Positions 9,656-19,704 of a stretch of DNA of 64,000 nt are shown one piece after another (within the stretch, counting starts at the first letter, position 1; each line of letters begins with the position of its first letter). Location of the stretch: assembly GCA_014905825.1 (NCBI GenBank), contig JACGCN010000009.1:1488001-1552000 (forward strand). The letters run 5' to 3'. Position numbers and translations under genes: made by a program. The stretch is from Lyophyllum atratum. Its lineage: Eukaryota; Basidiomycota; Agaricomycetes; Agaricales; Lyophyllaceae. The notes under the pieces were generated by a model that saw only the letters and a program-made list of their open reading frames with translations, was not told the DNA's origin and did not search any database.

Positions 9656-10710
9656 TCATGATGAGGGAGCGTGGCCAGCGACGAGCCCGCGCATCACACG
9701 GGAGATGTGGCGAGGGCGGATGGAAGCTGCAGCGATTTTCGCACTCGCAGAGGCAGAGACCTTCTTCTTGAGCTTACAGCTGCCGCTCCCCTTCGTCTGA
9801 GTCGGCTTCGCGCCTCCACTCGTCGCGGTCGGGGAACCCGCATCACCACCCGACACAGCACCGCCGACAAAGGCAGCGATCTTCGGGCCGGGGAAGGTGT
9901 ATGCGGCCTTGGCGTCGAAGACGTTCTTGTCGAAAATGCCGGGGTCGTTGTCGCTATACGCGCCGGGGAGGCTGACGAGCTCGCTGGAGGTGGGCTTGCC
10001 GGTCTGGGAGCCGCCGATGCGGAGCTGGGCGCAGGAGGGGTAGAACTCGGCGCCGCCGGGGGAGTTGGCGAGGTGGAGGGCGATGATTTCGTGGCGGATG
10101 AGGTAGTTGCCGGGGGCGATGTTGGAGGGGATCGTCACAGGTGCTGGGGAGCCGGTCACTAGGGAAGGGAGAGGTGATTAGTAAGAGTGGAGGGAGGGGA
10201 GGGGGGAAGGGACATACTAAGGTCGGCTTGGGCCCAGGCATCGCCGCTGGATTTGCGCCCAACTTGTTGGATCTTGAACCACTTGGCGGTTTGGGCGTCA
10301 AACTTGTCACAAGTGGTGCTTCCGCACGATGCCATGTATGTGAGCATCGGCCCGGTATTATGCGGCCACTGATCACCGAAAGTTCAACCAACAAATATGA
10401 GTCGATGGAGAAGAATACGTACGTTGCTCAGATCGCCGCCAGTCCAGTCGAAGGTAAGCTTGCTGCCAGGCATGGCGTCGGCGACGTTGGCGGCGGGGCC
10501 TGCGCCGGGTCCGCAGTTGACGGCGGCGTTTTTGGCACCCTTGGTGGGGGAGACATCGTTGATCTGGCGGATGATGGAGGGGTTCTTGGCGCCGTTGGGA
10601 ACATTGCCCTTGAAGGTCTTGCCGTCGATGGTGATGGTAGAGACGAAGCCGTGTGCGAGTGCAGAGCCAGCCAGTGCGAGAGGGAGGAGGAGAGCGGAGA
10701 AGGACTTCAT
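9656..10710 (-). CDS. AA9 lytic polysaccharide monooxygenase, secreted
   Basis: Three exons (10710-10423, 10368-10218, 10158-9656), 313 aa, all phases consistent. A 19-aa signal peptide (MKSFSALLLPLALAGSALA) is followed by HGF, so the mature protein begins with the copper-binding His1. The second His-brace residue is in WPHNTGPMLTY and the axial Tyr in EFYPSCAQL. The usual AA9 motif has Gln two residues before this Tyr; here the codon is GAG (Glu). AA9 enzymes oxidatively cleave cellulose or hemicellulose outside the cell, with electrons from partners such as cellobiose dehydrogenase or GMC oxidases; a GMC gene lies 12 kb away. There is no CBM1. The C-terminus is a Gly/Ser/Thr-rich linker plus a Lys-rich, Ala/Ser-rich tail. 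A TTTAAA box lies about 75 nt upstream. Confidence 0.93.
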
Positions 10711-10783
10711 TGTTGCTGTAGTGGTGGGTGAAGTTGAAGTGTGTTTAAAAAAGTGTGCAAGGAATGGAGGAGCACTGTAGGCC

Positions 10784-10789
10784 TTTAAA
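10784..10789 (-). promoter_or_regulatory. TATA-like box of the LPMO gene
   Basis: TTTAAA about 75 nt upstream of the LPMO start codon, a usual spacing for fungal TATA-like elements. Position and composition are the only support. Confidence 0.35.
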
Positions 10790-11740
10790 TGTCGCTCAGC
10801 GAGGGCGGGGCGGGAGGCTCTGGGTCGTAACCGTGAAAAGGTAAAGAAGGTGAAGAAGATGAGTTTCTTCTTCGGTCCCAGTGGCTTCGACTTTATACCG
10901 CACAGAAGAATGAGACACGGACTCCACTTTGCAGGGATCCTCCATTGTATTTCTTTTATTGTCCTGCCCTGCAAGCGGCCACAAAGCGCGTGCGGTCCGT
11001 GTGCCTGAACTTGTTCTATTTTTGCTCCCACAATGGCCGTCTAACTTCAAACTCCGCTCCGAGGTTATTCGAACAATAGGATCTGTTAACCATGTCCTCC
11101 CATCTGTAGTCTATCATTTGCTTGGGCGCCTCCAAGGGAACTGGCTACGACAAAAAAAGCTTCACCAATTTTTCCATGAATGTTGAAGTTCCTAGACGTC
11201 GACCATGAATGGGCCCATCGGCATCAGCCGGTATGGGACCGTATTTACCTATCTTTGCACACCAACTGACCTCCTCCTCGCCCTTCCCCTCGCGCGCATG
11301 ATGATCCACGAGGCTCAGGCGGTGGACGAGCACAGCACCGCGCTACTTTTTTAGCTGCTAATTCCAGCGCACGGAGGACACGGTGCCCCGATCTGATTCC
11401 CCACATTGGCCGGCCATCATGAGTTCCGACGCCTCTTTCACTCTTTCATCTCAAGTTTCATTTCGCCTCATTGAGAGTCCCATGATTCCCAGCCATTAGA
11501 CCGGAGTGACCTTCCGAGGCCGTTCGTCTCCGCGGTTTCTTCTTGTCCTTGTCAAATCAAAGGGGTGCCGCGACTACGAGGAGAACATTGTTATCTCGTG
11601 CAGATTGGGCGGGATCTAGGCATGTACATGTATGCATAGACCACTTGCAATTGTGAAACTTGAGCTCGCCTTAAGGTGCGCCCACAGTCCAACGAGAGTT
11701 TTTGGGAACCGTCAAATAACGATGACCTTCCCATAGACCC
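10790..11740. other. Intergenic upstream of LPMO
   Basis: Promoter side of the LPMO gene; no coding potential recognised. Confidence 0.45.
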
Positions 11741-11773
11741 ACAGGTAATCTCAAAGAAATTGAGATTACCTGT
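11741..11773. repeat. Perfect 14-bp inverted repeat (hairpin)
   Basis: Left arm ACAGGTAATCTCAA (11741-11754), loop AGAAA, right arm TTGAGATTACCTGT (11760-11773), with no mismatch. It lies in non-coding DNA just before the decayed repeat zone and is not followed by a T-run in either direction. Confidence 0.8.
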
Positions 11774-11859
11774 CGCCTGCCACTTCCATTAATTAATTAA
11801 AGTCGTGCCTGAATGCATTCCCTGGACATCGTCATCTCCCGGACTGAATGACCTTTGAA

Positions 11860-13240
11860 ATGTGAAATGGCCGAAAGTCGCCTTTCACGTCTATTCCGGT
11901 ATGTTCAAAGTGCACCGATCACCCTTGAGAACATTGTAATGATAGCGCACACCTCCCTTAGACTCTCAATAAAGAACCCCTCTCTGGGGTGCTATTTTCA
12001 TTCCGCGTGCCTGGAGGTAGACTTTTGAACATGGTTATCCCGTGCTCCCATTGCTCTTCGCAGGACCCAATGACTTTCGCAGTTCTCGCTCAACTCTGAC
12101 ATGGCCGAAAGTCGCCTTTCATGTCTATTTCGGCGTGTTCAAGGTGTACCAACCACGCTCGAGAACATTGTAATGATAGCGCACACCTCCCTTAGACTCT
12201 CAATAAAGAACAACTTGCTCTCTGGGATGCTATTTTCATTCGCGTGCCTGGAGGTAGACTTTGAACATGGCTAGCGCGATCCCCTGCTCGCGTTGCTCTA
12301 TAGATCTGCACGGACGAAATGACCTTCCGCAGCCTTTATACTCGAGCTTCAAAGGCTCTCTTCATGATCATGCACATGTCTATTCGGTATGTTCCAAATG
12401 TAACGATTCCGTTTGACTTCATTGTAATGACAAGCTCCCCTCAGATTCTCATTGATCATGAAGACTCCGTGTGCCACCCCTCTTCGATCAAAGACTGTGC
12501 CTGGAGGCAAACTCTGAACATTGTTAAATCATAATCGTCTTGCGGGATCTGCAACGTCCCAACGACCTCTCGCAGCTTTTGCTCGACGTTAAAGTCACAA
12601 AGGCCGGATTTGCGTCTCATCGGGATTGGGCACCATCGACCTGAACCGCGATCGAGGCGCTCTTTGCACTTGCAATGAAGTGCCTCCCCTTTTTCGCCGC
12701 CACCGCCGATCCTTATGTTTGGTCCCAACCACGGTCTCCGATCGTTCGTCGCCTTCCCTTAATCTCATTAGGCTCTGCGGCGTGCTCCTTTGAATGAAAG
12801 CGGTCCTTTGTGAGGCCTTCAGTGGATTTCGAGCGCCTCGAGCAGGCCTTCCAGCAGTATATGCGGGGTCAGGTGCGCGCGTTCAGGGACGCGCCTGAAG
12901 GCAAACTCTGAACATTGTTATCTCATGCTCGCCTTGCGGGATCTGCACCGTCCGCATCATCGACCTCGATATTGAATGGCGATTGATACATTCGACGAGC
13001 TCTTTACACTTGCAATGAAATTCGTCCATCGCTTTCGCTGCCACCATGATGATCGTTAAGATTGTTCGCAACCATGGTCTTTGATCGCTCGTCGCCTTGT
13101 CATAATCTCGTTAGGCTCTGCGGCGCACTCGTTTGAATGAAAGCGGTCCTTTGTGAGGCCTTTGATGGATTTCGAGCGCCTCGAGCACGCCTTTCAGCAG
13201 TGTATGCGGGATGGAATGATCGCGTTCAATCGATCGCTCT
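11860..13240. repeat. Diverged tandem repeat zone
   Basis: Units near 11868-12098 and 12100-12310 share long blocks (e.g. GAGAACATTGTAATGATAGC, ACACCTCCCTTAGACTCTCA). A third, more diverged unit follows near 12365-12540. Larger units near 12505-12895 and 12898-13235 share blocks such as GGCAAACTCTGAACATTGTTA, GCGGGATCTGCA and GAATGAAAGCGGTCCTTTGT, with an offset of about 340-395 nt. Divergence and indels indicate old duplications. Confidence 0.8.
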
Positions 13241-13520
13241 CAGTCTTGCGACAAAGATGAATCTTTTACTCTCAGCCACCTTTCTCGCACGCGCATCCCT
13301 GTCATCCGGGACCTTTCTGCCCAGAACGCTCTTCAAACCTCGGCACATGCCTACAGTCCAACCATCCATGCTTTGGCGTGTTCGTTTTCGAGCTTGTCCT
13401 CGAGCGCACGCATATTCTGAACAAGTACGCGTAGGTGGAGTTGCAAAGAGGGCGACTATCGTCTTCCTCGGCTTTACGCTTCGTGACTGCATTTACATGC
13501 GTTGCGAGGTTTCTCCTACA
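11880..13520 (-). pseudogene. Decayed coiled-coil protein gene with duplicated segments
   Basis: On the minus strand the zone gives coding-like charged stretches: RKAEEDDSRPL near 13460, LEDKLENEHAKAW near 13390, then several in-frame stops, then PHTLLKGVLEALEI near 13190. A second copy gives HILLEGLLEALEI near 12850. The stretch VEQKLREVVGTLQIPQDDYD near 12560 is echoed as RTVQIPQGEHEITMF near 12930 and as weaker forms in the earlier units. The periodic Leu/Glu/Lys content suggests a coiled coil. The mixture of conserved residues and multiple stops indicates a dead gene whose parts were tandemly copied. The original family is not recognised. Confidence 0.45.
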
Positions 13521-14087
13521 GAGAGCGATTCTGCATAGGTTGGGTCACCTCTCCTCGGTGTGTTCTTGGGCAGTGCGTCACGTTCAATGGCATGTACGGG
13601 GAATTACTTTGAGACATGTAGAGAAGACGGACGACTTCCGTTACATCAGCCGTCTTTCCTCCCAATCATCCACATGCCTTTTATGGGAGGTGCACTTGAA
13701 GTTGTTGTGGCAGACAACACCCCATCAAGAAGGCGTGCTGAGTTGGAAGTTGAATCGATGCAGACCCATGAAGATACACGGAGCGATTAAAACTCCAGAC
13801 GTACACATCTCGTCAGAACATGGTGGCATTCTGACGATGAAGAGGATCTCATCATCTGGGACACACACTTCGATACCTGACAGAATTGGCTGAGGCTGGA
13901 TCACGGCTTATCCGCTCAGATCCGTGATGTCCGTCCCTGACCGTTCCATCTTTTGTCCAAAATGTCCCAGAAATTCTTCTCGGGCACGTTGTCAACGGCA
14001 GCTTCTCGCACTAGCGCCCACAGGTCGCATACTTAATGAGGAGCACAACAGATCAGACGTTGATCTTGACACTCTAGCTCTGCTCCA
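13521..14087. other. Intergenic, upstream of glycoprotein copy 2
   Basis: No supported gene and no WW-gene remnant seen here, unlike upstream of copies A and B. Confidence 0.4.
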
Positions 14088-16154
14088 ATGACCAAGATGG
14101 TGGTCGTTTCGAAAATATTGACTACAGGAGAGGTCACTTTCCTATTCCGCGCGACGACACAAATTCTCTCCTTCGGTGGCTTGTTCCTCCTCGGTTACAT
14201 CGTCCTCGGAAATGCCCCACGTGTTGCGACCATCGAGACGCACGATATGCTTAATCGTGTTGTTGGCGAATCGACCGCAAGGATGAGCTCCCTGCAGTGG
14301 CTAGTAAAACGGATACGAAGGAAGAGCGCTGAACCCAAGTCGTCATCACGGCTTACGATCTCCCTGCTCCTCCTCCTCTTCTTCTCCCTCTTTGTGAGTC
14401 TGAGCGACATCGGCTTCATCGGCTTCCACGCATGCACCGTCCCTAAGCCAAGCTACCTCGATTTCCCCGCTTCCGTGCGGACCGACGCGGACGCCCTGCG
14501 TATCATCAAGGCCAATCTCGTACCAGGCGTAGACCCCGTGTGGGTCAATACACATTGGTGTGACGTGGTCGCTGGTGGCAACTGCACCGTATGGCGCAAC
14601 TCGACGTACGCAGATCCTCGTGCGTTTCGCGAGTTGAACACCACGGACAGCAACGTCCTCATGCCGCGACTATTATCATCCTTCCCATTTTTCTCAGATC
14701 CTGCATTCGACCTCAATACGTTTTACCGGAATGTTGGCGCGCGCAGAGTAACACGGCCTGTGCTTGCCAATGGTTTAGCTATAGTCCCTCATGGAGAGGG
14801 GCTGAGGGTAGTGGTGGGCGTACCGCAGCTCTCAGCTCAACAAGAAGTTGTGGTGCCGAAGACGCTCGCGCTCGAAGTCGATGTTGGGTGCATAAATCTC
14901 GGTGTTAGTGACATAACGGACGGCTTCAGTGAGCCCGTACATAGTTTCACCACCGATGACAGATGGATAGACAGCTACATCGGGCCCAACTATCTCGCCG
15001 ATGCACTCATCCAAACTGCGAGAAAATTCAGAGAGGCAGTTCGCCCGTTATTTGGGGACTACAATATCAACAACACCGTCTTCGACGATACCTACGTTTG
15101 GAATGAGCCTTCCTGGAGCGCCAACATCGCAAGCTTCACATTCCCGAATATCTCGTCCTTCGGTCTCGGCACCAAATTGGGGAATAGCACCCTCAATGCC
15201 TGCTCGAGTGCGGTGAACGTACGGGTCGGTCTACCGCCCAAAGTTGGCGCCGCTATTCCGTCCTCGTGTATGTTCCTGCAGCTGCGAGGTGCGTATGCGC
15301 CAGAAGGAAAACTAGTTGCGGGCCTCAGCAGGATGGTTTGTGCTGCCGTTGCATACGTCAACATGGTCTCAGCCACCGTGGCGGTTGATGCTGCAGGTTC
15401 TGTAAGCTTAGACCTGGTGCGTCTCCCGAGCACACTCCACGTATCAAACGTCTCCTACCCAGAACGGGAGACCACAGTCAAACGTTATACCCTTGCCGAC
15501 CCGGATCCCAAGAACGGCACCAGCATGCCTACGATGCACCCCATAGTCCAACAACCCTTCAACGGCGGGCCGGGCTTGAGACCGGACTTCGATACCGGGC
15601 CTGGCGTGGGCGCGTCTGTGTTCTCAACGATCAGCTCGCGCATGCTGCAAGTGCTGCCGGACGAGGGTGCGCTCGCGACGCTTGTTGAAGACTTCAACTC
15701 TCCCGCTTTCACTACGTTCAACGCCAGTAGCGGTCCCGCGGAGGCGGTGCGGTGGGCAGGCGAGATGGGCGCGTCGTATATTCTCGCGAGTGTGGGATAC
15801 ATCGGGTGGGCGGCGCAGGGGAGTCCACCGTTGACTGTGCGCAGCACGGGGGGCCACCCGGCAACATGCTTTACAGCCCGGTATGGTGCGGCGTTTTTGC
15901 CTCTTTGGTGCGCATCCATTGTTGTTATGGTGTGGGCGGCTGCGATGCTTGCCTCCTCGAAGCTGTCAAAAGCCAGGTTCATGCAGGACTTCTATGGCGG
16001 CATCGCACCACGCGTGAATAGTGCGGTGCCGAAGAAGTCGATGCTTGAACGGCGGGAAGACCCACGGCTCCATCTAGAGATCATTGAGGATGAGCGTCAG
16101 GACGATGTACGGGGTGCCTTGCTTTCACAAGAAAAAGAAGAGGGAGGCAAGTAG
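14088..16154 (+). CDS. Large three-TM membrane glycoprotein, diverged paralogue
   Basis: Single-exon, 688 aa, co-linear with the 697-aa protein at 6506-8599. It shares ILTTGEVTFLFRATTQILSF at the N-terminus, the SDIGFIGFHAC signature after the second TM span, WRNSTYADP, LNTTDSNVLMP, GLRVVVGVPQL, ALEVDVGCINLG, MVSATVAVDAAG, WAGEMGASYILASVGYIGWA and a C-terminal TM span (FLPLWCASIVVMVWAAAMLA). It is clearly more distant from copies A and B than those are from each other, but the frame is intact, which suggests it is maintained. Many N-glycosylation sequons lie in the central domain. The function is unknown. No WW-domain partner was found next to it. Confidence 0.85.
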   Translation: MTKMVVVSKILTTGEVTFLFRATTQILSFGGLFLLGYIVLGNAPRVATIETHDMLNRVVGESTARMSSLQWLVKRIRRKSAEPKSSSRLTISLLLLLFFSLFVSLSDIGFIGFHACTVPKPSYLDFPASVRTDADALRIIKANLVPGVDPVWVNTHWCDVVAGGNCTVWRNSTYADPRAFRELNTTDSNVLMPRLLSSFPFFSDPAFDLNTFYRNVGARRVTRPVLANGLAIVPHGEGLRVVVGVPQLSAQQEVVVPKTLALEVDVGCINLGVSDITDGFSEPVHSFTTDDRWIDSYIGPNYLADALIQTARKFREAVRPLFGDYNINNTVFDDTYVWNEPSWSANIASFTFPNISSFGLGTKLGNSTLNACSSAVNVRVGLPPKVGAAIPSSCMFLQLRGAYAPEGKLVAGLSRMVCAAVAYVNMVSATVAVDAAGSVSLDLVRLPSTLHVSNVSYPERETTVKRYTLADPDPKNGTSMPTMHPIVQQPFNGGPGLRPDFDTGPGVGASVFSTISSRMLQVLPDEGALATLVEDFNSPAFTTFNASSGPAEAVRWAGEMGASYILASVGYIGWAAQGSPPLTVRSTGGHPATCFTARYGAAFLPLWCASIVVMVWAAAMLASSKLSKARFMQDFYGGIAPRVNSAVPKKSMLERREDPRLHLEIIEDERQDDVRGALLSQEKEEGGK

Positions 16155-16978
16155 GCTGCTGTTATTGTTCCACGCCGTAATGACAATGTTCAATGCACTG
16201 AGAATGAATCTCGATGACATTGACTACGAGGGGAATTGGTTTCAACCGCACAAGGGTTGTGTTTTTGTCACTTTTCGGTGTGGCGCTCGTACTGTAGTGA
16301 GAGTCTGAGCGAGCGTTATGTTCAGTCGTGTCCGTCCCGAGTCCGTCCCTATCGGTCTGACAGGCCAGAGATCAGATTGCTCCGCGGAGATGTTGGCATT
16401 TGCATAAGGAGTCGATCGCAGGTGTTGGAAGCACAAATTTTCAGGCCTGGTTATTTGAATTTTGGAGCAAAATCACGTTGATTTACAGCTGCCAAGCTTC
16501 AAGCTTCGTGCGCATGGATCGAATGGCTGCAAATCCTTGCTTTCAAGTCCAAAACCAGGCCCGCTATTTTTGCTTCGCGGTCAGGTTGAGATCATCCGAC
16601 TCTCTGAAGAAATCAGTCTCTCGATAACACCTTCTGGCGATGATACAAGTCTCTTTATACAACGACGCACATTCGCCAATCCTGGGGGCACCGCTGCGTG
16701 CGCACCGGCAAATATCGTGCTTCTGACCGTCCGATATTTTCGATTCAGATCTTGGCGGTGGCAGTGCAGCGATCCCGAAGCCGTGGTCAACAGCAGTCAA
16801 CAACAAGCCGCTTCAGAGTTGACGAGCACTCCCGCCTCTCGACCAAGGACATCCTCTCAGCTTCAATGTTAGCAGGAGGAGGTAGTGGATAGGTACGTTC
16901 TCAGCCATTCTCATGCGCCGGATATATAACATGAGCACAGGATTCAGCAGTCAACGCACCCATGAAATCGCGTTACAA

Positions 16979-17015
16979 CTCACACCCGCCCCTTCGGCAC
17001 TGGGGCGGGTTTGAG
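16979..17015. repeat. GC-rich inverted repeat upstream of MFS gene
   Basis: Arms CTCACACCCGCCCC and GGGGCGGGTTTGAG pair over 14 positions with one mismatch around a 9-nt loop. It could be a cruciform or a double GC-box-like regulatory site. It lies about 260 nt upstream of the MFS start codon. Confidence 0.6.
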
Positions 17016-17237
17016 TTTATGCAGAGACGATGCTCACGTTTAGCAGCTGAGAATTGGACCGGTCGCCTCGTACGATAGATCCTATATCGCACTGATCGTT
17101 GCGCCAGTATATAACGGCCGTTCATGGCGCGCCATCCACCCGCGTTCCACCATACCCCACCGGGTTTCACTCTCTCTGCTCCTCTACCCTAGCGCGCATA
17201 CCCCATAATATCGAGCGTCACATAGAGATCACCCTCA

Positions 17238-17245
17238 TTATAAGG
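17238..17245 (+). promoter_or_regulatory. TATA-like box of the MFS gene
   Basis: TTATAAGG about 30 nt before the ATG; a second TATATAA lies at 17108-17114. One of the two is probably the core promoter, and the farther one allows a more usual leader length. Confidence 0.3.
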
Positions 17246-17271
17246 ACCTAGCGGAATATCAGGCACACATC

Positions 17272-19228
17272 ATGCCCTCAGAACCCATCGAAGCCGAGAT
17301 GGCCTACCCATCTCCCCTTTCTTCCGCGCAGGAGAACGAATACCGTATGCTCGAACAGGAAGGACCCCTCGCTCTTCATCACGCCCTTTCCCCTACCTCT
17401 CGTCATGGAGATGTCGAGGCACAGCACTCCGCCGCCCAGACAGTCGTTGGCACCCCACCGAACGAAAAGGCGAGCATCGGCGACCTGGCCGCGGAGTACC
17501 GGAAGGAGGGAGTGAAGCTCGTAGAATTTGAGCCTGGATCGGGAGAAAATCCTAGAGAGTGGGGCTTTGGTAGAAAGTGGTCCGTACAATTTTTCGCTAT
17601 AGTGCTTCATCTTAAGCTAAAATCCCGCGCAGGTATATCACGGGCACGACGTCATTTCTCTGTCTCGCCGTCGCCCTCGGAAGTTCCATTATCACTGGAG
17701 AGTGCGTTCCCTTCGTTTAGTTTGTCTGGCCATGTTACTGATTAGTCGTTCATCGGTACAGCCTGGAAGGCCCTGTGAAAACATTTGGGACGACACAAGA
17801 GATCGTGAACCTCACTGTAACATGCTTCGTCATTGGCTTCGGTATCGGTCCCCTCCTCTTTGCTCCCCTCTCCGAGGTCGTTGGACGGAAGCCCATCTAC
17901 TGCGTCTCCATATTCCTCTACTTCATCTTCACTCTTCCCTCCGCCCTCTCCAAGAACGCTGCCACACTCGTCGTGGCCCGCCAGATTGCAGGTCTCGCGG
18001 CCTCGGCACCCATGACCAACGTCGGAGGAACCATCGCCGATATCTGGGCAGTCGAGGACCGAGGCATACCCATGGCGATCTTTTCCGGAACCATCTTGTC
18101 AGTATATTTCCCGTTCTCTTCGTTCGAGTCCAGCCGCTAACTAGTCATCGCCACAAACAGCATGGGACCATGCATCGGTCCCCTTGTCGGCGGGTGGATT
18201 GGCCAGCGCGCCGGCTGGCGCTGGATCTATTGGGTCCTGTTCATCTTCGTCGGCCTTTCCTTCATCCTCACTCTCTTCATACCCGAAACCCTTGCACCTG
18301 TCATCCTCCGACGCAAGGCCGAGCGCCTACGAAAGGAGACGGGCGACTCTAGCTGGAACACGCTCGCGGAAATGGAACGCCTGCCTTTCAAGACCTCTCT
18401 CAAGATCGCCTTGATACGGCCGTTGATTATGATGTTCAAAGAGCCCATTGTCCTGTTCATGTCATTTTGTATGTACCACCTCCCTTTCCAACACTGCCAC
18501 GATATTGATACCCGCCAGATCTCTCATTCGTGTATTCGCTGCTGTACCTCCTCTTCTTCGCGTTCCCCCTCGCCTTCGTCGAGGTGCGCGGATGGGGGAT
18601 CGGCATCACCGGCGTCACCTTCGTGAGCATCATGGTCGGCATCATCGTGGCGCTATGCATCATGCCCCAGCAAGAGAAGCTCTATCGCAAGGTCACCGCC
18701 GACGGCTCCTTCCCCGAAGCACGGCTCTACCCCATGATGGTCGGATCCATGTACGTATTCACCCCCCCCCCCATCTCCCAATCTCCACGCTAACACCGAA
18801 GTCCCCCACACAGTCTCATGCCCACCGCGCTGTTCATCTTCGCCTTCACAGGCGCCTACAAGTCGGTCCACTGGTTCGGCGTCTGCGCCTCCGGCACGGT
18901 GTTCGGCTTCGCCATGATCATCATCTACATCTCCGCCAACACCTACATCGTCGACTCGTACTCCGCCTACGCCGCCTCCGCCCTCTCCGCCAAGACGCTC
19001 ATGCGCTCCCTCGTCGGGTCCACGGTCCCGCTGTTCGTGAACCAGATGTTCCATGGGATGGGCTTTCAGTATGCGGGGTTGTTGTTGGCGCTGGTGGCGT
19101 GTGCGATTGGGCCGATTCCGTTTGTGTTTTATCGGTATGGGGGGCGGATTAGGACGGGGAGTCGGATGGCGAGTAAGGCGCTGAGGGGGCAGGGGTCGAA
19201 GGGGGAGGCTGAGGGAGCGGGGCATTAG
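17272..19228 (+). CDS. MFS transporter, DHA1-type (polyamine/multidrug-like)
   Basis: Six exons (17272-17579, 17633-17701, 17762-18097, 18161-18468, 18519-18750, 18814-19228), 555 aa, all phases consistent. A cytosolic N-terminus of about 90 aa (KLVEFEPGSGENPREWGFGRKW) is followed by twelve predicted spans. MFS motif A is APLSEVVGRKPIY after TM2. Further signatures are GGTIADIWAVEDRG, MGPCIGPLVGGWIGQRAGWRWIYW (TM5-6) and MFHGMGFQYAGLLLAL near the end. The architecture matches fungal H+-antiporters of the Tpo/Flr1 group, which export polyamines, azoles and other small molecules at the plasma membrane; the actual substrate cannot be read from the sequence. Confidence 0.92.
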
Positions 19229-19704
19229 GAGGGAGGTGGGGCGCTGGAGCTGTTGTTGCGCGTTTTCTGAGCTTTCTCTTTTCTTTTTCACATCTACTTA
19301 CATATTCTGTCGATCCGCATTTGGGGATCTATACCTCTTACTTATATGTTACTTACTTACATTTCAGTAATGCGACCCGTGAGCGCTTTCATACGTTGTG
19401 TGGCTAGACAGTTCGTTTTGAGATACTCACCTTTTGAAGGTCAATGTCCATCACTTGTATGGTAGCCCAGCAGCTTCTATAAGGACCCTCTCCAGCTCTT
19501 TTTACGTCCGACAGCAGCAAGTAGTGTTGCAAGGTGTTATAGACTTTTTGGGAGCGCCGCGGCGAGTAGTCGATATAATGCAACGGCTTCTTTAGCCGCG
19601 CGCAGGGCGTCTTCTTTGCGCCCCACCATCGAAAGATGGATTTTAAGATTTTGAGGCTATGCCTCAAATTCGTATATAGCCTGTAGACTTAGACTACAAC
19701 GGTA
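19229..19704. other. Convergent intergenic region
   Basis: Lies between the 3' ends of the MFS gene (plus) and the hydrolase gene (minus). AT-rich; probably holds both polyadenylation regions. No gene seen. Confidence 0.45.

Larger units (their letters stand above)
16155..17271. other. Intergenic, 5' region of MFS gene
   Basis: No gene recognised. It contains a GC-rich hairpin (16979-17015) and TATA-like boxes near 17108 and 17238 upstream of the transporter. Confidence 0.45.

Noticed and set aside
9671..10780. Plus-strand ORFs of 127-196 codons opposite the LPMO
   Set aside because: Antisense shadows of the LPMO exons; they cross its introns and have low-complexity Gly/Ala/Val content.
12456..12728. 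90-codon minus-strand ORF as an intact gene
   Set aside because: It is part of the tandemly duplicated decayed region; the sister unit at 12883-13071 has a different frame structure and neighbouring stops.
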